Part shown: piece by piece, positions 13,183 to 25,396 of the stretch
Position numbering within the stretch: position 1 is the first letter of the stretch
Layout: every line of letters begins with the position of its first letter
NCBI GenBank assembly: GCA_949825025.1
Contig: OX463778.1
Location: 50,988,829 to 51,052,828 of the forward strand
DNA from: Siphlonurus alternatus
Taxonomy: Eukaryota > Arthropoda > Insecta > Ephemeroptera > Siphlonuridae
Direction: 5' to 3'
DNA: 64,000 nucleotides
The notes under the pieces: model-generated
Seen by the model: only the letters and a program-made list of their open reading frames with translations
The model's database searches: none
What the model was told of the DNA's origin: nothing
Translations under genes and position numbers: made by a program

Positions 13183-13557
13183 CAGTATTGAGTGCAGTGG
13201 AAGTTACTGACGGGGCGTTGGCTTGTGACGTGGACGAGGTTCGTGCGCGCGCAGCCTGTTGCTGGTAATTCTGCATCACGGTGTCATAGCTCTGTTGCGC
13301 CTGGGCCTGCAAATGCTGGATATTCGAGGTGTTAGGCCACTCGTAGTGTTGAGCATAATTGCCCGCGTTGTTCCTCGAGAAGGCTGGCAGGGCCGCGGCC
13401 GCCGCTGCTGCTGCGTTCGCCGCAGACAAGCTCGACAGACGAGGGTTGAACGAGGGAAGGGACGAAGATCCTCCACCCACTGAACTGTTCTGCAGCGAGG
13501 ACCCTGAGCCCAGCAGTGACCCTTTAAGCCCGTAGTCCTCAGGATTTGTCAGAGAAA
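13183..13557 (-). CDS. srp: srp coding exon 4 (pre-finger region)
   Basis: A 375-nt exon (125 codons), phase 1 in and phase 1 out: acceptor ATTGCTTCAG and donor CTG|GTGAGC. It encodes SLTNPEDYGLKGSLLGSGSS, then LQNSSV, a Gly/Ser stretch, a nine-residue Ala run, and a Gln/Tyr-rich segment ending SVTSTALNT. GSSLQNSSV also occurs in Drosophila Serpent as I remember it, which supports orthology beyond the zinc fingers. An apparent start near 13480 is only a GTG codon; the true exon extends about 77 nt further upstream. The final G can pair with either alternative exon: with GG it gives Gly (4A) and with TG it gives Val (4B). Confidence 0.9.
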
Positions 13558-14246
13558 CTGAAGCAATGGAAAAATAATCACAATATAATTATTTCATTGT
13601 AGTTTAATTGCAATATAACAAGTTTACATTTAATTGTGAAATTAGATTTGGTCACGAGTTGCAGTAACATATAAAGAGCATGAACTAAAAATGATGACTC
13701 AGAAAGTATACAAGTTGGTATAAATCGACAAGAAATGAACACCGTGTTTCTTGATCTAATAAGGCATACATGTGTAACACGTGATGTAAAATACAGATAT
13801 TATTTTTTTTCTTTTGTTTATATCACCGTCGAATGACACATGCAAAGTGCAGAAACAATGAGTAAAACGAATTAACTACCCATTAAATGAACGATAACTA
13901 ACACCTGGTATACCATATAATAGTAATAAAAATATTTTCAAGGTTTCTGATTACATGGTATATTGCTTGAGTAGCTGCTGCTTGTGTAATGATTCCATAT
14001 ATCACAGTCACGAGCAGTAGAAAATATTATAATTTTGTCCATATTCCCAAATACTTATTTTTCCCTCATCATGACAATTAATTAATATTATCTGCATCCC
14101 GCTTGTAATCTCCGAAATTCACAGCCCCTCTTCGTTACACGGAACATGAAGTTTGGTGCTCACCCTACAAAGCCCAAATTTACCAAGTGTATATACATGG
14201 CTGTATTTGTCCTATTCTCAAAAAACGGAAGAAGTTTGGTACTCAC
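13558..14246. other. srp intron between exons 3 and 4
   Basis: AT-rich intron of 689 nt. Its only notable feature is the duplicated donor near its 5' end (14148-14166). Confidence 0.75.
14148..14166 (-). other. duplicate copy of the exon 3 splice donor
   Basis: Bases 14148-14166 repeat 14231-14249 with one mismatch. The repeated block contains the exon 3 donor, so the intron has a second GTGAGC at 14163-14158. Using it would add 83 nt, shift the frame, and bring in a stop at 14220-14218 about nine codons past the normal splice point. Confidence 0.5.
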
Positions 14247-14410
14247 CCTGACCGGGCCACATGTGCGAGGCAGAAACGTTCCCCAGAATGGCATCATGAT
14301 TCGGGGGACTGTGGAGGTACTGCGACACGTGGGCGTGGCTGGCGCCTGCTGAGCTGGTCGGCACGAAGGCGCCACTTCCCCCTCGATTGGCGCCACTCCC
14401 GTACATCGAG
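14247..14410 (-). CDS. srp: srp coding exon 3
   Basis: A 164-nt exon with acceptor TGTACTCAG (phase 2) and donor CAGG|GTGAGT (phase 1). It joins exon 2 as AG+C (Ser), giving NGLSSMYGSGANRGG, and continues through GAFVPTSSAGASHAHVSQYL to HMWPGQ. The Gly/Ser/His/Tyr composition is like the region ahead of the fingers in other GATA factors. There is no structured domain. A near-copy of the donor lies 83 nt downstream inside the intron and has its own entry. Confidence comes from exact phase agreement on both sides and a clear GC rise over the exon. Confidence 0.88.
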
Positions 14411-15475
14411 CTGAGTACAACAACGATCAAATTGTCACAATTGGGAGAGAATTGGTTCGGAGGAGGATATGGTTTTTATATATTTTTTTCCGTATAATAT
14501 CATTTATTCAGAAGATACCGTATTAATTAAAAATTGAAATTATCGTAGTTTAACCGCAATGTTGTGTCTCGTTACCAAATTTTTAAAACAGTTCCTTGAT
14601 GTTTTATTTATATCATATCCTTGATGTTCAGTCTCTGATGAAACTTTAGATTTATTATTGATTTTTTTTTTTTAATATTTTGATAATGGATGTTAAATTA
14701 ATATTTAATAATCAGAATTTTTTAGGTAAAATAGTAAAACTATATAAGCATTGATTGACTCATTTTTTTTTACAAAGTCTTTCATTATATTGGTGTGATA
14801 TTATTATCATGTTAGGATAATAATAATATACTGAACGATGTGCTTAATACATATTGACTTTTCTTTACAGCAGAATAGTAGCGTTATTTATATACATTAA
14901 CAATCATATGCTACACACAATTTTTTTACTGCAAAAAAAAATGAGAGGGTTCAAAAGTTCTCGTCTCCGCTAAATGTTGTAAAACTCAGGTAAAAACCTC
15001 AGGTAGCGCACGCCTGCTTCCTGTGCTGTTGGTGCTCAAAGGGTTATAAGCAGCGGAAGGAAGCGACACCCGGACCGCACGTGGCGTGTTCTGGCACACG
15101 TGGTGCGACATTCGCGGATCTGCTAATGGACGATCGTATCTGAGTTACCTTAGAAAGGAAATTCAATGTTTGCCATATACATGGTTTTATATAAGGGTAG
15201 TAGTTTTATTATATGGCAAACTCTAAATGAGGTAAAGTTTTAACTAGTTCATTTTTTACTTAAAAAAAATGCCATTAAAACTTGTATTGATTACCACATA
15301 ATGGATTAAAAAATGATTAAATTTTCATGCATGTTCAGTTTTAAATCTTAATTGCTCTTTGTATTTGAAACGGTATGACGTGTTGGTGTGTTGATTGACG
15401 TATAAGTCACGTATAACTGCGAAGGTGCTTAACTTTGTGGAATGAATCATTAATATGAATAATAAAAATTGTCGG

Positions 15476-15585
15476 ATGATTAATTAGCTCCATATTAATG
15501 CTTCAATTATATGGTACTGTAATTTATTTTCAAATTATTCAGTTTTCAAAATAATTGAGTATAATTTGTTTCGTAAAATGTTTAA
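15476..15585 (+). repeat. Diverged direct repeat, copy 1
   Basis: ATATGGTACTGTAATTTATT and flanking words are shared in order with 16157-16265, including CTCCATATTAATRCTT and TTCGTAAAATR. About 85% identical by eye. Confidence 0.7.
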
Positions 15586-16156
15586 TAATATTAATAATCA
15601 ATATATCAATGATTTTAAACATTTTAGGATTTTAATAATATTTCAATTAATATATGTTACGTATTTAATAAGTTATAAATATATATCTCCTGTGAACATC
15701 CAAGTTTCTTTAATATTACATTTATCTATTATATAAAAATAATTATTTTTGCTATCGTAAAATTAGTACAAAATGTAAAATTCTAAAAAAAAAATAATTA
15801 GTTCGAATTCGTATTAACTTACATGTTAGTATTCTTACATTTCTTACTGTTATGTTATATAAACTATTTCTTGTCAACAAGAATTCTGAAGTCTCTCTAA
15901 GTTTCAGCTAACGTATTATAACGTACATCCTAAGTGCTAATATGTTAACTTTTTCAACCATTATATATTGTATATTGTTCTGTATTAGAGCCTTAGGTAT
16001 CCAATTATTTATGTATTTCAATTTACCATGTAAAAATATTATATGTTTCATGTATTCAAAAAACAAATATTTTTTAAAATTCTATGGCTAAAGAGGGATT
16101 AAATTCCCTAAAAAATAGTCTCAGCCCGAGAGGCTGAATGTACAATGAATAAATAA

Positions 16157-16265
16157 TGATTAATTGGCTCCATATTAATACTTAAATGATATGGTACTGT
16201 AATTTATTTTCAATTTATTCCGTTTTTCAAAAATATGGAGTATTATTTGCTTCGTAAAATATTTT
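16157..16265 (+). repeat. Diverged direct repeat, copy 2
   Basis: Partner of 15476-15585 in the same orientation, 680 bases away. It could be a local duplication or the ends of an old element. Confidence 0.7.
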
Positions 16266-17041
16266 GATTTAAACACAAAAAATCTGTTACGATTTATAAA
16301 TATCACCACTGCATGTACATAAACAAAGATAATATAGTGTTGCTCGTACACTAACAAGGGCATTTAATGAAGATAGGGGTTATCAGCTGCGATGGCGGGA
16401 ATCTCCTCTTGGCTGCAAGGCGCGTGCCCGCAGCTCAATTTACGTGCAGCGGATGCCACGCGCCGCCCGGCCTACAGCCAATTAGCCAGGAGATGCATAT
16501 TCCGTGTCGCGCTGCCGGTGGTCAGCACGTGCGAACGGAGGCCACGCGAGACGCCGGACACCGATCGACAATTAACCGCGAGTGTCACACAGAGGAAGCA
16601 GCCTGCATTACATATGGAACATTATGCGCTTCGCAGAGTTTGTCATTTCGTGTTTCCTTGCTTAGCAGTTTTAAAAGGTCATAGAAAAAAAGTAATAATA
16701 ATAGTTTTAAACTTGTTACTATACGTAGAAATTAAGTTTAAAAAATATCTTCATAATGAAATATAGATGAGGAAAAAATTACCTGGAAAGTTTGTGTTGA
16801 AATTAATTATTTTTTTCCCTTGATTATTTTTAATTAAGTAAGAAGATTTTATCAAAAAGCAACCAATGCAAAAAATAAAATTAAAATATAAATAGTTAAA
16901 AAAAAAAAATTTGGTGCAGACTAATTATTTAAAACATTTTTTAGTTTATAATACGAGAATGTAGAATGTTTGAAGCATAATATGGTTTAGCTTCACCCAT
17001 AGAAATGCAAGCAAGTTCTTTACCACAGTGAGGGCCTTGTA

Positions 17042-17087
17042 TTATCTGGTTACAGATAAGAAATGTTTGAAATCTTCCCCCTTATCC
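17042..17087. promoter_or_regulatory. Cluster of three GATA sites, two as a palindrome
   Basis: TTATCT at 17042-17047 and AGATAAG at 17054-17060 form an inverted pair with a 6-base spacer; a third, weaker TTATCC is at 17082-17087. The cluster lies in an srp intron next to a GC-rich patch. Autoregulation by Serpent is a reasonable guess, but such short motifs also arise by chance. Confidence 0.35.
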
Positions 17088-17563
17088 TTGCTAGCACCTC
17101 GCCTGCTGGGGGCGCTCGTGTGTCCACAAAACACTTGCTGCTGCTGCCGGCTCGTCGCGAGACTGTCTCATCGAAACGAAAAATGAAAACCGAATAACAT
17201 CGGGATAAATTAATAGTTTCAAAGTTCATTGCGTTAGTGACGTATCAATATAAATATTTAACCGATTATACATATATTCATATATATTATGTAACGCATT
17301 TTAAACGTGGAATTGAGGAATATATTTCAACATTAGAAAGAGAGAGAGAGAGAGAGAGCTAAAAAAAATACAAGTATTATATATGATATTAGATATTATA
17401 CTTGAAATGATATTGCCTGTAGGGTGTTTTTTTATAACATAATAATCAAGACTATAATAAAATTGTACATGCAATTAAAGAAAAAATTTAATCTGACCTT
17501 AATAGATCTCATTAGAATATACTACACGATATTCAATACTAACAAAAACATATTGGTGCTCAC

Positions 17564-19019
17564 CTCAGCCCATTGTGGTGCATCAGATTGGTTGGGCTCT
17601 GGTCGTAGGCCTGCTGCTGATGGTGGTGATGGAGTTCCTGCATTGACGCACTGTACTGCGCCTCCTGGTGTAGCTCCGCCAAGTGTTGCTGGTGAGCAGC
17701 CAGAGATGGTCCGGGGGTCATGGCGGTCAAATTGGTGAGCGCCGGGGCGGTGGTGAGCGACAGGGGTTGCTGCTTGGGACTCGGGGTCTCCGTGTAGAGA
17801 AAGGCAGAATCTTCGTCACGTCTCAACATGTAGGAACTCGCGTCATCCTCGTCATCCTCGTCAGAATGCTCTTGTTTTAACTCGTGAGATAAATATTCAG
17901 ACGGAGCAGATAATATACCACCATGTTGATTACGATTTAAATGAGGTAAAAATGAAAAATGATTATTATTACCTGGTTTAATTAATATATCTGTTGATGA
18001 CATATTGTTATTATTATTATTATTATTTGATAAATCGTTTGGTGATGAATTTGAATTATTTAAATGTTGTTGATTGTGATGATTTTCATCAGATGAATTA
18101 TTAGTTCGTAATCTTAAATCTTCACCTAATAATGAATTATAATTTGATGACATACGATGTGTTGATTGAACACGTAAGTCTAAATATTCACTTACTTGTT
18201 CTCCAACACCTCCTAGATTATTATTTTCTTCTTCACTATTATTATCTTGATCTTCTTCGTCTTCTTCTACTTCTTGTTGATGTTGATGATTAATTAATTC
18301 AATTTGATGTTGTTGACGTTGTGAATCATGTCTTCTAATTACACCACTTGAATTACAACGTAATTTTTGTTGTTCTAATAATAAATCAGATAATAGACCT
18401 TCTTGATCAATTAGATGTAATGCTGCAGTGGTTGTTCCTTGAGGTGAAGAGTCTATGTGGTGGCTCACCAGGTGTGAATTAGAAGTGGGGTGTGTTGATG
18501 TCGCCACAGACATACTGAGGGCTCTGGCGTCGTCGACGTGACGATCGTCTTGCTCGTCTAAATTTTCTCCCTCACAACTACCAGCAGCGCTAACTTCTAC
18601 CATAGTAGTTGTTAGAACTACTTCTGGTGTAGTGGCAGCACCACCACCACCACAAACTTTAACGTTCACTGATGTCTCTTCTAATTTTTTAACTGCGCAT
18701 GTCTGTTGTATAGAAGTAGGAGGAGCTAAAATAAATCTATTACTTTCTATTGGTGTAGGACTTACTGGTGATGTTGATGATGATGATAATAATATTCTTT
18801 GTTGTAAATTTCTAGAATTATTATTATTATTATTATGAAGTAATGCCATACTACGTGAACTTTGTGTTGTAAAATTTTCAGCTGCACTGCATTCTTCATC
18901 ATTTGGAAGATTTGATAAATCATGTTGAGATGCATCATCGCAGGCAGAACGGTCCATTTCGTCACTGGGAAGATGACGTCGTTCATACATTGATGTGGGA
19001 TCTCCATGTTGCAACAATA
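17564..19019 (-). CDS. srp: srp coding exon 2, large low-complexity N-terminal exon
   Basis: A 1456-nt exon with an excellent acceptor (pyrimidine-rich tract ending TTTGCAG, phase 1) and a donor AG|GTGAGC in phase 2. It encodes about 485 residues with no recognised folded domain. There are Asn runs of 6 and 8, His/Gln-rich stretches near its C-terminus (ELHHHHQQQAYDQSPTNL), and acidic blocks (EVEEDEEDQDNN, HSDEDDEDD). Such regions are typical of activation segments in insect GATA factors. Open frame continues 88 nt upstream of the acceptor, but that part is AT-rich intron with a hydrophobic translation (IIFLVLFAV), so I start the exon at the acceptor. An internal ATG (MYERRHLPSDEMDRS) could be an alternative start. 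Base composition falls sharply in the middle of the exon. Confidence 0.88.
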
Positions 19020-21696
19020 CTGCAAACAAAACAAGGAAAATAATTTTAATTTTATTTAATAAAATCAAACTGCTTTTACTAAAGCAGCGTTGTAATTTCA
19101 AACGCACTTATAATTTTATGTTTTCTTCGTTTATATTTTATATAGATACCCCAGAGGGTATTTATTAATATTAAAATACAGAGAAAATGAAAAAAATTAT
19201 GTATTTGTAGTTTTGTACTACATTTATTTAATTATACAGAAAAAAGAGGTTACAAGCTTTCTCCAAGAAAATTATCTCAAGATAATTATTGATTATATTT
19301 TATTCTGAATTGATCCATTTGCATATCCTCCAATAATTAATCAATGCAAAGTAACTAATATACAATACCTGAATTTTCTATTGATTTTTTACATTTGAAT
19401 CTACAGAAATAAACAGTGAAATCAATCCAAATTTATATTTTCTTTAAAATTATATTATAATGTATCCTATTTATTAAGATAAAACTCCCAAATGGAGACA
19501 CTTAATCGTTTACTAGGAAATTAAAACTTTAAATATACGTTAAAAGTTTAAAACGTCTCGTTAGCGCCCGGAATGCAGGCATCTCTTCGAGCACGGCGAG
19601 TGGGCAGGCGCTCTAATTTCAGAGCCTCGCCGGGCAGAGAGGTGCGGGAAATAACGCTGTAACCGAGCTTTTTGTTTTGCGCCTAAACAGAAGTCGCAAC
19701 TCCAAAGTCGCAACTTTTAACTTACTTTTATGTAAGTGTAGGGGGTTTGGCGCAGTGACGTCACGGCCAATCAGAGAGGGCGTTACTGGTTTTGCGACTT
19801 ATAGAAAAAGCTCGTATTTTAGGTTTAACGAATTTGTTATTCATAACGTGTACTTTTTATTTATAAAAATATGCTTTGTAAAACACGACAAGAAATTAGG
19901 TTGGGTAGTGACATCCGATTGTAGTAATATAAAAGAAATGTGTCAATCTTTTTAAATATCATGTCTTTTTTTTTTAATGATCATTTATCTAAATAAATTT
20001 TTGTATGTTATAATATAATTTTTGTTCGTTATAAATATAATTGAATTGTAATTTTATCTATGACATAGGAAGAAAATTCATGAAATTTGTATTTAATTTG
20101 ATTTATTATAAATGCTGTTTTTTTTTTCACTTAAACAGCTCAAAACTGTAAAGTTAGCTGCTATACTGTAATTGTTTCTGAAAGCATCATTCATATAGAC
20201 GACTAATTGTTTCCCAGGTGCCCGCACAATATGAGATCCTATCATAAGTAAAATCAATTTTCGTTGTTATATCAACACAGCAGGGCAATATAAACACGAC
20301 ACACTACAGGTATAAAGAGCATCCTCCTTCCCTCCTCTGTTATATATATCGTTGTCACGTATCCAGCACTCGCATCTAGCGTCAGATAATCAGAGTATCA
20401 AAGCGCAACATCGCAGGTACAACAAGGGGCTCACTATCTCAAAGAGGGGGGGCAAACAGCAGCAGGCGACGCCAGGTCGGGCCAACCCTCCTTGTAGCAG
20501 ACAGAGCACCTTTATGTCGCTTGATCCGAGACACAACACTCCGCACCTCGCTATAGTACGCAGTTTAATCAGATTGGATGCGTTACATCTTGTAATTAAC
20601 AAGTAATTTGACAAATTTACAGCGGAATTGTATACAAGTATATTTTTATATATCGATTCAATAACCCAAATTGATAGATGTTGATTGATACAAAATGACT
20701 ATTGTTAATGTAAAGATATACATGACAAAATTTCTGGAATTAATGCCATGCAGTGAAAGAGATATCAATTCAAAGATAAAATAAATAAATGTTTTTAAAA
20801 CAGTTTTGTCGTGATAAATTGATTTTTGTGGTCCTAACTGATTGATATCTGTATTTTTTAAAAATATTTTAATGATATTCATTGTATTTTTAATGTTAAT
20901 TAATAATAAAATCAAACTATAATTCAATATATTTTTAGTAAAATATAAACCATCACAGGAATTTTCTTGATAGAATGAATGTCACTTACTGGTAATGGCC
21001 ATTATATCAAGTGGGCAACAAAGTTGATATCTGTCAGTACATACGTCAATACAGGCAGCTGCATTGCTCGCCGCGTGCTTCCAAAATGTTGACGTAGGTC
21101 CTGATACATCGTATCTGCAGATATGATATCTCGTTTCACAATTGCGGCTAATTATCACACCCCCCGCGTGGTCACAAAGATACAAACTTGGCATGCAGTG
21201 TTATTGTGAATGGACTTGAAAAATTATTTTTACACTTGAAAATGATAAGATTATGTAATCTGTATTTTTAAATACATAAATTCGTTTAAATTTTTTTAAA
21301 ACTATTTATTACTATATTATTGTGTTTCATGGTCAGTTAAGGTTGAGGTAGATATCAAAATAAAATATATTTATTGTCTAATGAATTTTGCTTATATTAG
21401 TTTCGTTATATATTTATATCACATGTGAATTTTTGACTGTATATTATATCATGTCTTATTTTTGTCATGCACAGTAATAAATTAAATAAAGCATTATATT
21501 AATCTTAAAATCAACAATAAAATACCCATATCTTTATATTGACATATAATATCTCCAAAGCATACTTGACTTAACTTTGAAGAAACTTTGGAAAACATGA
21601 GCTACGTGCTTGCTCCGTCAATGGCGACGCGGCAGGGTTATAATTAGTTTTTGTAGCGCGGGGCTGCTGGCGTTAGTGCGTTCTCCGTTTGGCCGC

Positions 21697-21709
21697 GGGT
21701 CAGGGGTCA
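21697..21709 (+). promoter_or_regulatory. DR1 nuclear-receptor half-site pair
   Basis: GGGTCAGGGGTCA is two GGGTCA half-sites with a one-base spacer, the DR1 arrangement bound by HNF4, Seven-up/COUP or Ultraspiracle dimers. A CTGACCTCC in the opposite sense follows 13 bases later. It lies in a GC-rich island of srp intron 1. Confidence 0.35.
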
Positions 21710-22014
21710 CCGGCCCTGACCTCCACGCCCCGACACGCTCTTCCTCGAGGTCCGGCGAGACGCAAGCCTCGGGTTCGACACCCGCGGCCCTCCGCAAAAA
21801 CAGCAATTGTTTTCATCTCACGATTGTACATTTAAAAATTATTTTATATATGATGAGACACTATATATAAAATTTCACTGTCAATAATAAATTTGTGAAG
21901 ATTGATATTTTCCACATTGCGATGCACGCATAAACGATCCAGACACATTTTTTTTTAATAAAGAAAAATTGGCGATGTTAACAGGAAATATATCAAGGGT
22001 TATAGTTTTCTATA

Positions 22015-23651
22015 TATATGTTAGCACCCAAAGCCGAATTCGGGCAAAAGCCGAAAAAAATGCTCACATCTAGTTCTGCGCATCACGAAATGAGCCAAAG
22101 CCGAAGTGAGTTTTTTTTTCGGCTTTGGCGCATTTCATATTGAACAAAACTAGATCTGCTCAAATCGAAATGGGCCAAAGCCGATATGAGATTTTACTTC
22201 GGCTTTGGCGCATTTCATTTTGAGCAAAACTAGTTCTGCGCATCGCGGTTTGAGCAAAAGTCGAAATGATATTTTATTTCGGGTTTGGAGCAAAATTTTG
22301 AGCACATCTAGTTTTGAGCAAAATAAAGATGATTCTAATGACATTAATTTTAATTTTTAAAAAGAAAAATAAAAAACTAAGACACTATAAATTTATAATA
22401 AATATTAATATTGTGACCTAATAGCTTTCAAGCGCTGTTTAAAAATAAATTAATTAGGGAAAAAAATAATGACTTTAAAATGTAATCATATAACGTAGTA
22501 TACGTACTGTACGTACATACCTTATAAAAAATATTGTAGAATCTGTTATTTTTATAAAACAATCCACTATTTTTGTCACTTAATTACTACTTGATTATGT
22601 TTTTGTTAAATTAATAAATTTTTTGTTTTAAGAACTGCAGCTCAAATAAAATAGACATATACGCCACACGTTTTAAAGTATTCTTTAGATTCACTCGCTC
22701 TCACCATTAGAAATATTGTCATGCACGCACTTGTAAATTTCATAGTTCTATTATATATTATGTCTTAGAATTAGGCTATCATGCAATACAGGTTGTTATT
22801 GGTACAACGAGATAAGAAAGTAGCCTTTACCTCTGCAATGAAGTTTAACCCCATTTGATTGCCGTATATGTTTAATATGTTTATGTATTGTGGCTGCTAT
22901 AACAATGTTCGAAGAAATAGAACTATGAAATTTACAAGTAGTACGTGCATGACAATATTTCTAATGGTGAGAGCGAGTGAATCTAAAGAATACTTTAAAA
23001 CGTGTGGCGTACATGTCTATTTTATTTGAGCTGCAGTTCTTAAAACAAAAAATTTATTAATTTAACAAAAACATAATCAAGTAGTAATTAAGTGACAAAA
23101 ATAGTGGAGTGTATTATAAAAACAACAGATTCTACAATATTTTTTATAAGGTATGTACGTACGTATACTGCGCTATATGATTACATTTTAAAGTCATTAT
23201 TTTTTTCCCTAATTAATTTATTTTTAAACAGCGCTTGAAAGCCATTAGGTCACAATATTAATATTTATTATAAGTTTATAGTGTCTTAGTTTTTTATTTT
23301 TCTTTTTAAAAATTAAAATTAATGTCATTAGAATCATCTTTATTTTGCTCAAAACTAGATGTGCTCAAAATTTTGCTCCAAACCCGAAATAAAATATCAT
23401 TTCGACTTTTGCTCAAACCGCGATGCGCAGAACTAGTTTTGCTCAAAATGAAATGCGCCAAAGCCGAAGTAAAATCTCATATCGGCTTTGGCCCATTTCG
23501 ATTTGAGCAGATCTAGTTTTGTTCAATATGAAATGCGCCAAAGCCGGAAAAAAAACTCACTTCGGCTTTGGCTCATTTCGTGATGCGCAGAACTAGATGT
23601 GAGCATTTTTTTCGGCTTTTGCCCGAATTCGGCTTTGGGTGCTAACATATA
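22015..23651. mobile_element. Giant 1.64-kb hairpin element
   Basis: The left arm (22015-22752) and right arm (22916-23651) are reverse complements with only a few differences, around a 163-base loop. The outer end is ATATGTTAGCACCCAAAGCC. The outer 300 bases of each arm are subterminal repeats built from AAAGCCGAA / TTCGGCTTTGG, GCGCATTTC and CTAGTTCTGCGCAT modules. A 64-codon frame appears twice, once per arm, because the arms are copies; it lies inside the subterminal repeats and is not likely a gene. No transposase is present. Confidence 0.9.
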
Positions 23652-24014
23652 CACAATTAAATTCTCATATACAATATTCAATGTATATACGAAGTTCATT
23701 TGGTCCGAATTTATTTTTTTTAGTCAATGTTATATGATATATAATGATACGTCTTGTAAAATCGAAAATTTGCTATCTACAATCTTTTATGTTGCAGAAA
23801 TTACAAACATTCTGTCATATTATGATAACATTTTAATGTAAAAAATAATAATAATAATTTATTTAGTGAAATTTTTAAAAAATAAAGTTCATTGCATACA
23901 CTTCTTAATAAGCTGCTAAATGATTTATAATTGAAGTTGAAAATATTTATATATACAAAAAATATTAAGAACCAAAAATTAAGCGTGGTTAAATCAATTA
24001 ACCATGCAGCATTT

Positions 24015-25396
24015 CACTGTAAAAAAATTCTTTGTATTTTTACAAAAAATAATAGGAAATAAAACGCCAAATTAAAAACGTGTATTTAAACTTAAAATTT
24101 TGTAATTGGATATTACAAATTCTAAATGTATAGTTACAAAACGAAAACATTTGTAAATAAACATTTATTTTTGTTTTTAACCAAATACAATTTTTTCGTT
24201 TTTTTACACGTTTATAATTTGGCGTTTTATTTCCAATTTTTTTATGTAATTTTACATATAAAATGTTGTTTAAAAGCTACATAAATTTTTGTTTTTTTAT
24301 AATATTAAAAGTTATGTTACAATTTATTTTATTTATTGCTTTTCAAATGAAGTTAATGAAAACCGTTTATTAATTCTTTCAGGATCTACGTATAAAATAT
24401 TTTTTAAATATTAATACGAGTATTGCTACTTAATAATAATTTTCAGAATCTACCAGGAAAAATCACTCTTACGTCCATCGAACAGTAGTCTTGAAACAGA
24501 TTTCTCTTACTAAACGGCTCGCACTCAAATTCTAATGTTAGAGTAAATATTTTACAATTATTCCCGCTTCAAAAATAGTCAATCGGCTTGACATTGCACA
24601 GACAAAATTAAATATTTTATAACCATATTTAACCAAGCAGCAGTTTTGAATCTCTCGGCGGAGAGGCAACATAATATTGCACTGTAGGTCATAAAATTAA
24701 AAAAACGTATATTTTATAAAACGGATATCATGATTTAAGTCAATTTTCTAAATAAAAAATACCTTAAGATGAGCATAATGGATGCATGGGCTTATTGCCC
24801 TTTTTAAATACTATTGTAAAAAGGATTAAAATTTGCACAAAAACTATCGACTCCACGGAACAAACAAGCTATCATGATGCTTTCATCATTGCTTACAGAA
24901 AAACACATAAATCGATACAAGTTACTACTTAAAATATAGAATAACACTTACCGAAGAATTCGAGCACAAAAATTGGCGTCTTATGCTAATTATATCACCA
25001 CAAATCATTAAATTACTAAGCTGTAGAACTACGTGTGTCATGGCGTCTCTTTGTGACGCTTACGACTGTCTAATACATGTAATAGTACTTAATATTTTGT
25101 AATTATAACAAACAAAAATGTATTTTTACATTTTTTTAAAGTAATATTACATTTATTTAGAGTAATTTTACGTTTTCTTATGTGTTTTTAAAAACATTTC
25201 CCGATGTAAAAATATTAAAGTAAATTTTTGTAACAATACATAAAAATTTGCAAGTTCATTATTTTAACGTTTTGCTCAGTGATTTTACGAAAAAATTAAT
25301 AAATTTGCAATTTTTAATGAAAAAATGACAAAAACAATAAAAAAGGTAAAATTACATGCCAAATTTTACGAAAAATTACAAATATTTTTTACAGTG
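24015..25396. mobile_element. Possible 1.4-kb element with CACTGTAAAAAA ends
   Basis: The block begins CACTGTAAAAAAATTC and ends AATATTTTTTACAGTG, giving a short terminal inverted repeat. Inside, a perfect-looking inverted pair (GGAAATAAAACGCCAAATT at 24056 and its complement near 24234) and many GTAAAATTAC-like words are seen. No open frame of note. The boundaries are uncertain because I could not find a clear target duplication. Confidence 0.5.

Larger units (their letters stand above)
14411..17563. other. srp intron between exons 2 and 3
   Basis: AT-rich, with a diverged direct repeat pair (15476-15585, 16157-16265) and two GC-rich islands (15000-15140 and 16380-16680). A GATA-site cluster at 17042-17087 is followed by a third GC-rich patch (17095-17165). 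The 16380-16680 island is open in two plus-strand frames, but these frames look like chance. Confidence 0.6.

Noticed and set aside
16367..16766. Plus-strand proteins of 105 and 124 codons
   Set aside because: They are overlapping frames in a GC-rich island with no splice sites, no domain and an AT-rich, low-complexity C-terminus in the longer one.
21700..21800. tRNA gene, because GGTTCGACACC resembles a B box
   Set aside because: The T stem does not pair, no matching A box or acceptor stem is present, and no cloverleaf can be drawn.
22150..23516. Identical 64-codon frames on both strands as a duplicated gene
   Set aside because: They lie in the two arms of the giant hairpin, within its subterminal repeats. 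Their identity follows from arm identity, and the peptide has no recognisable features.
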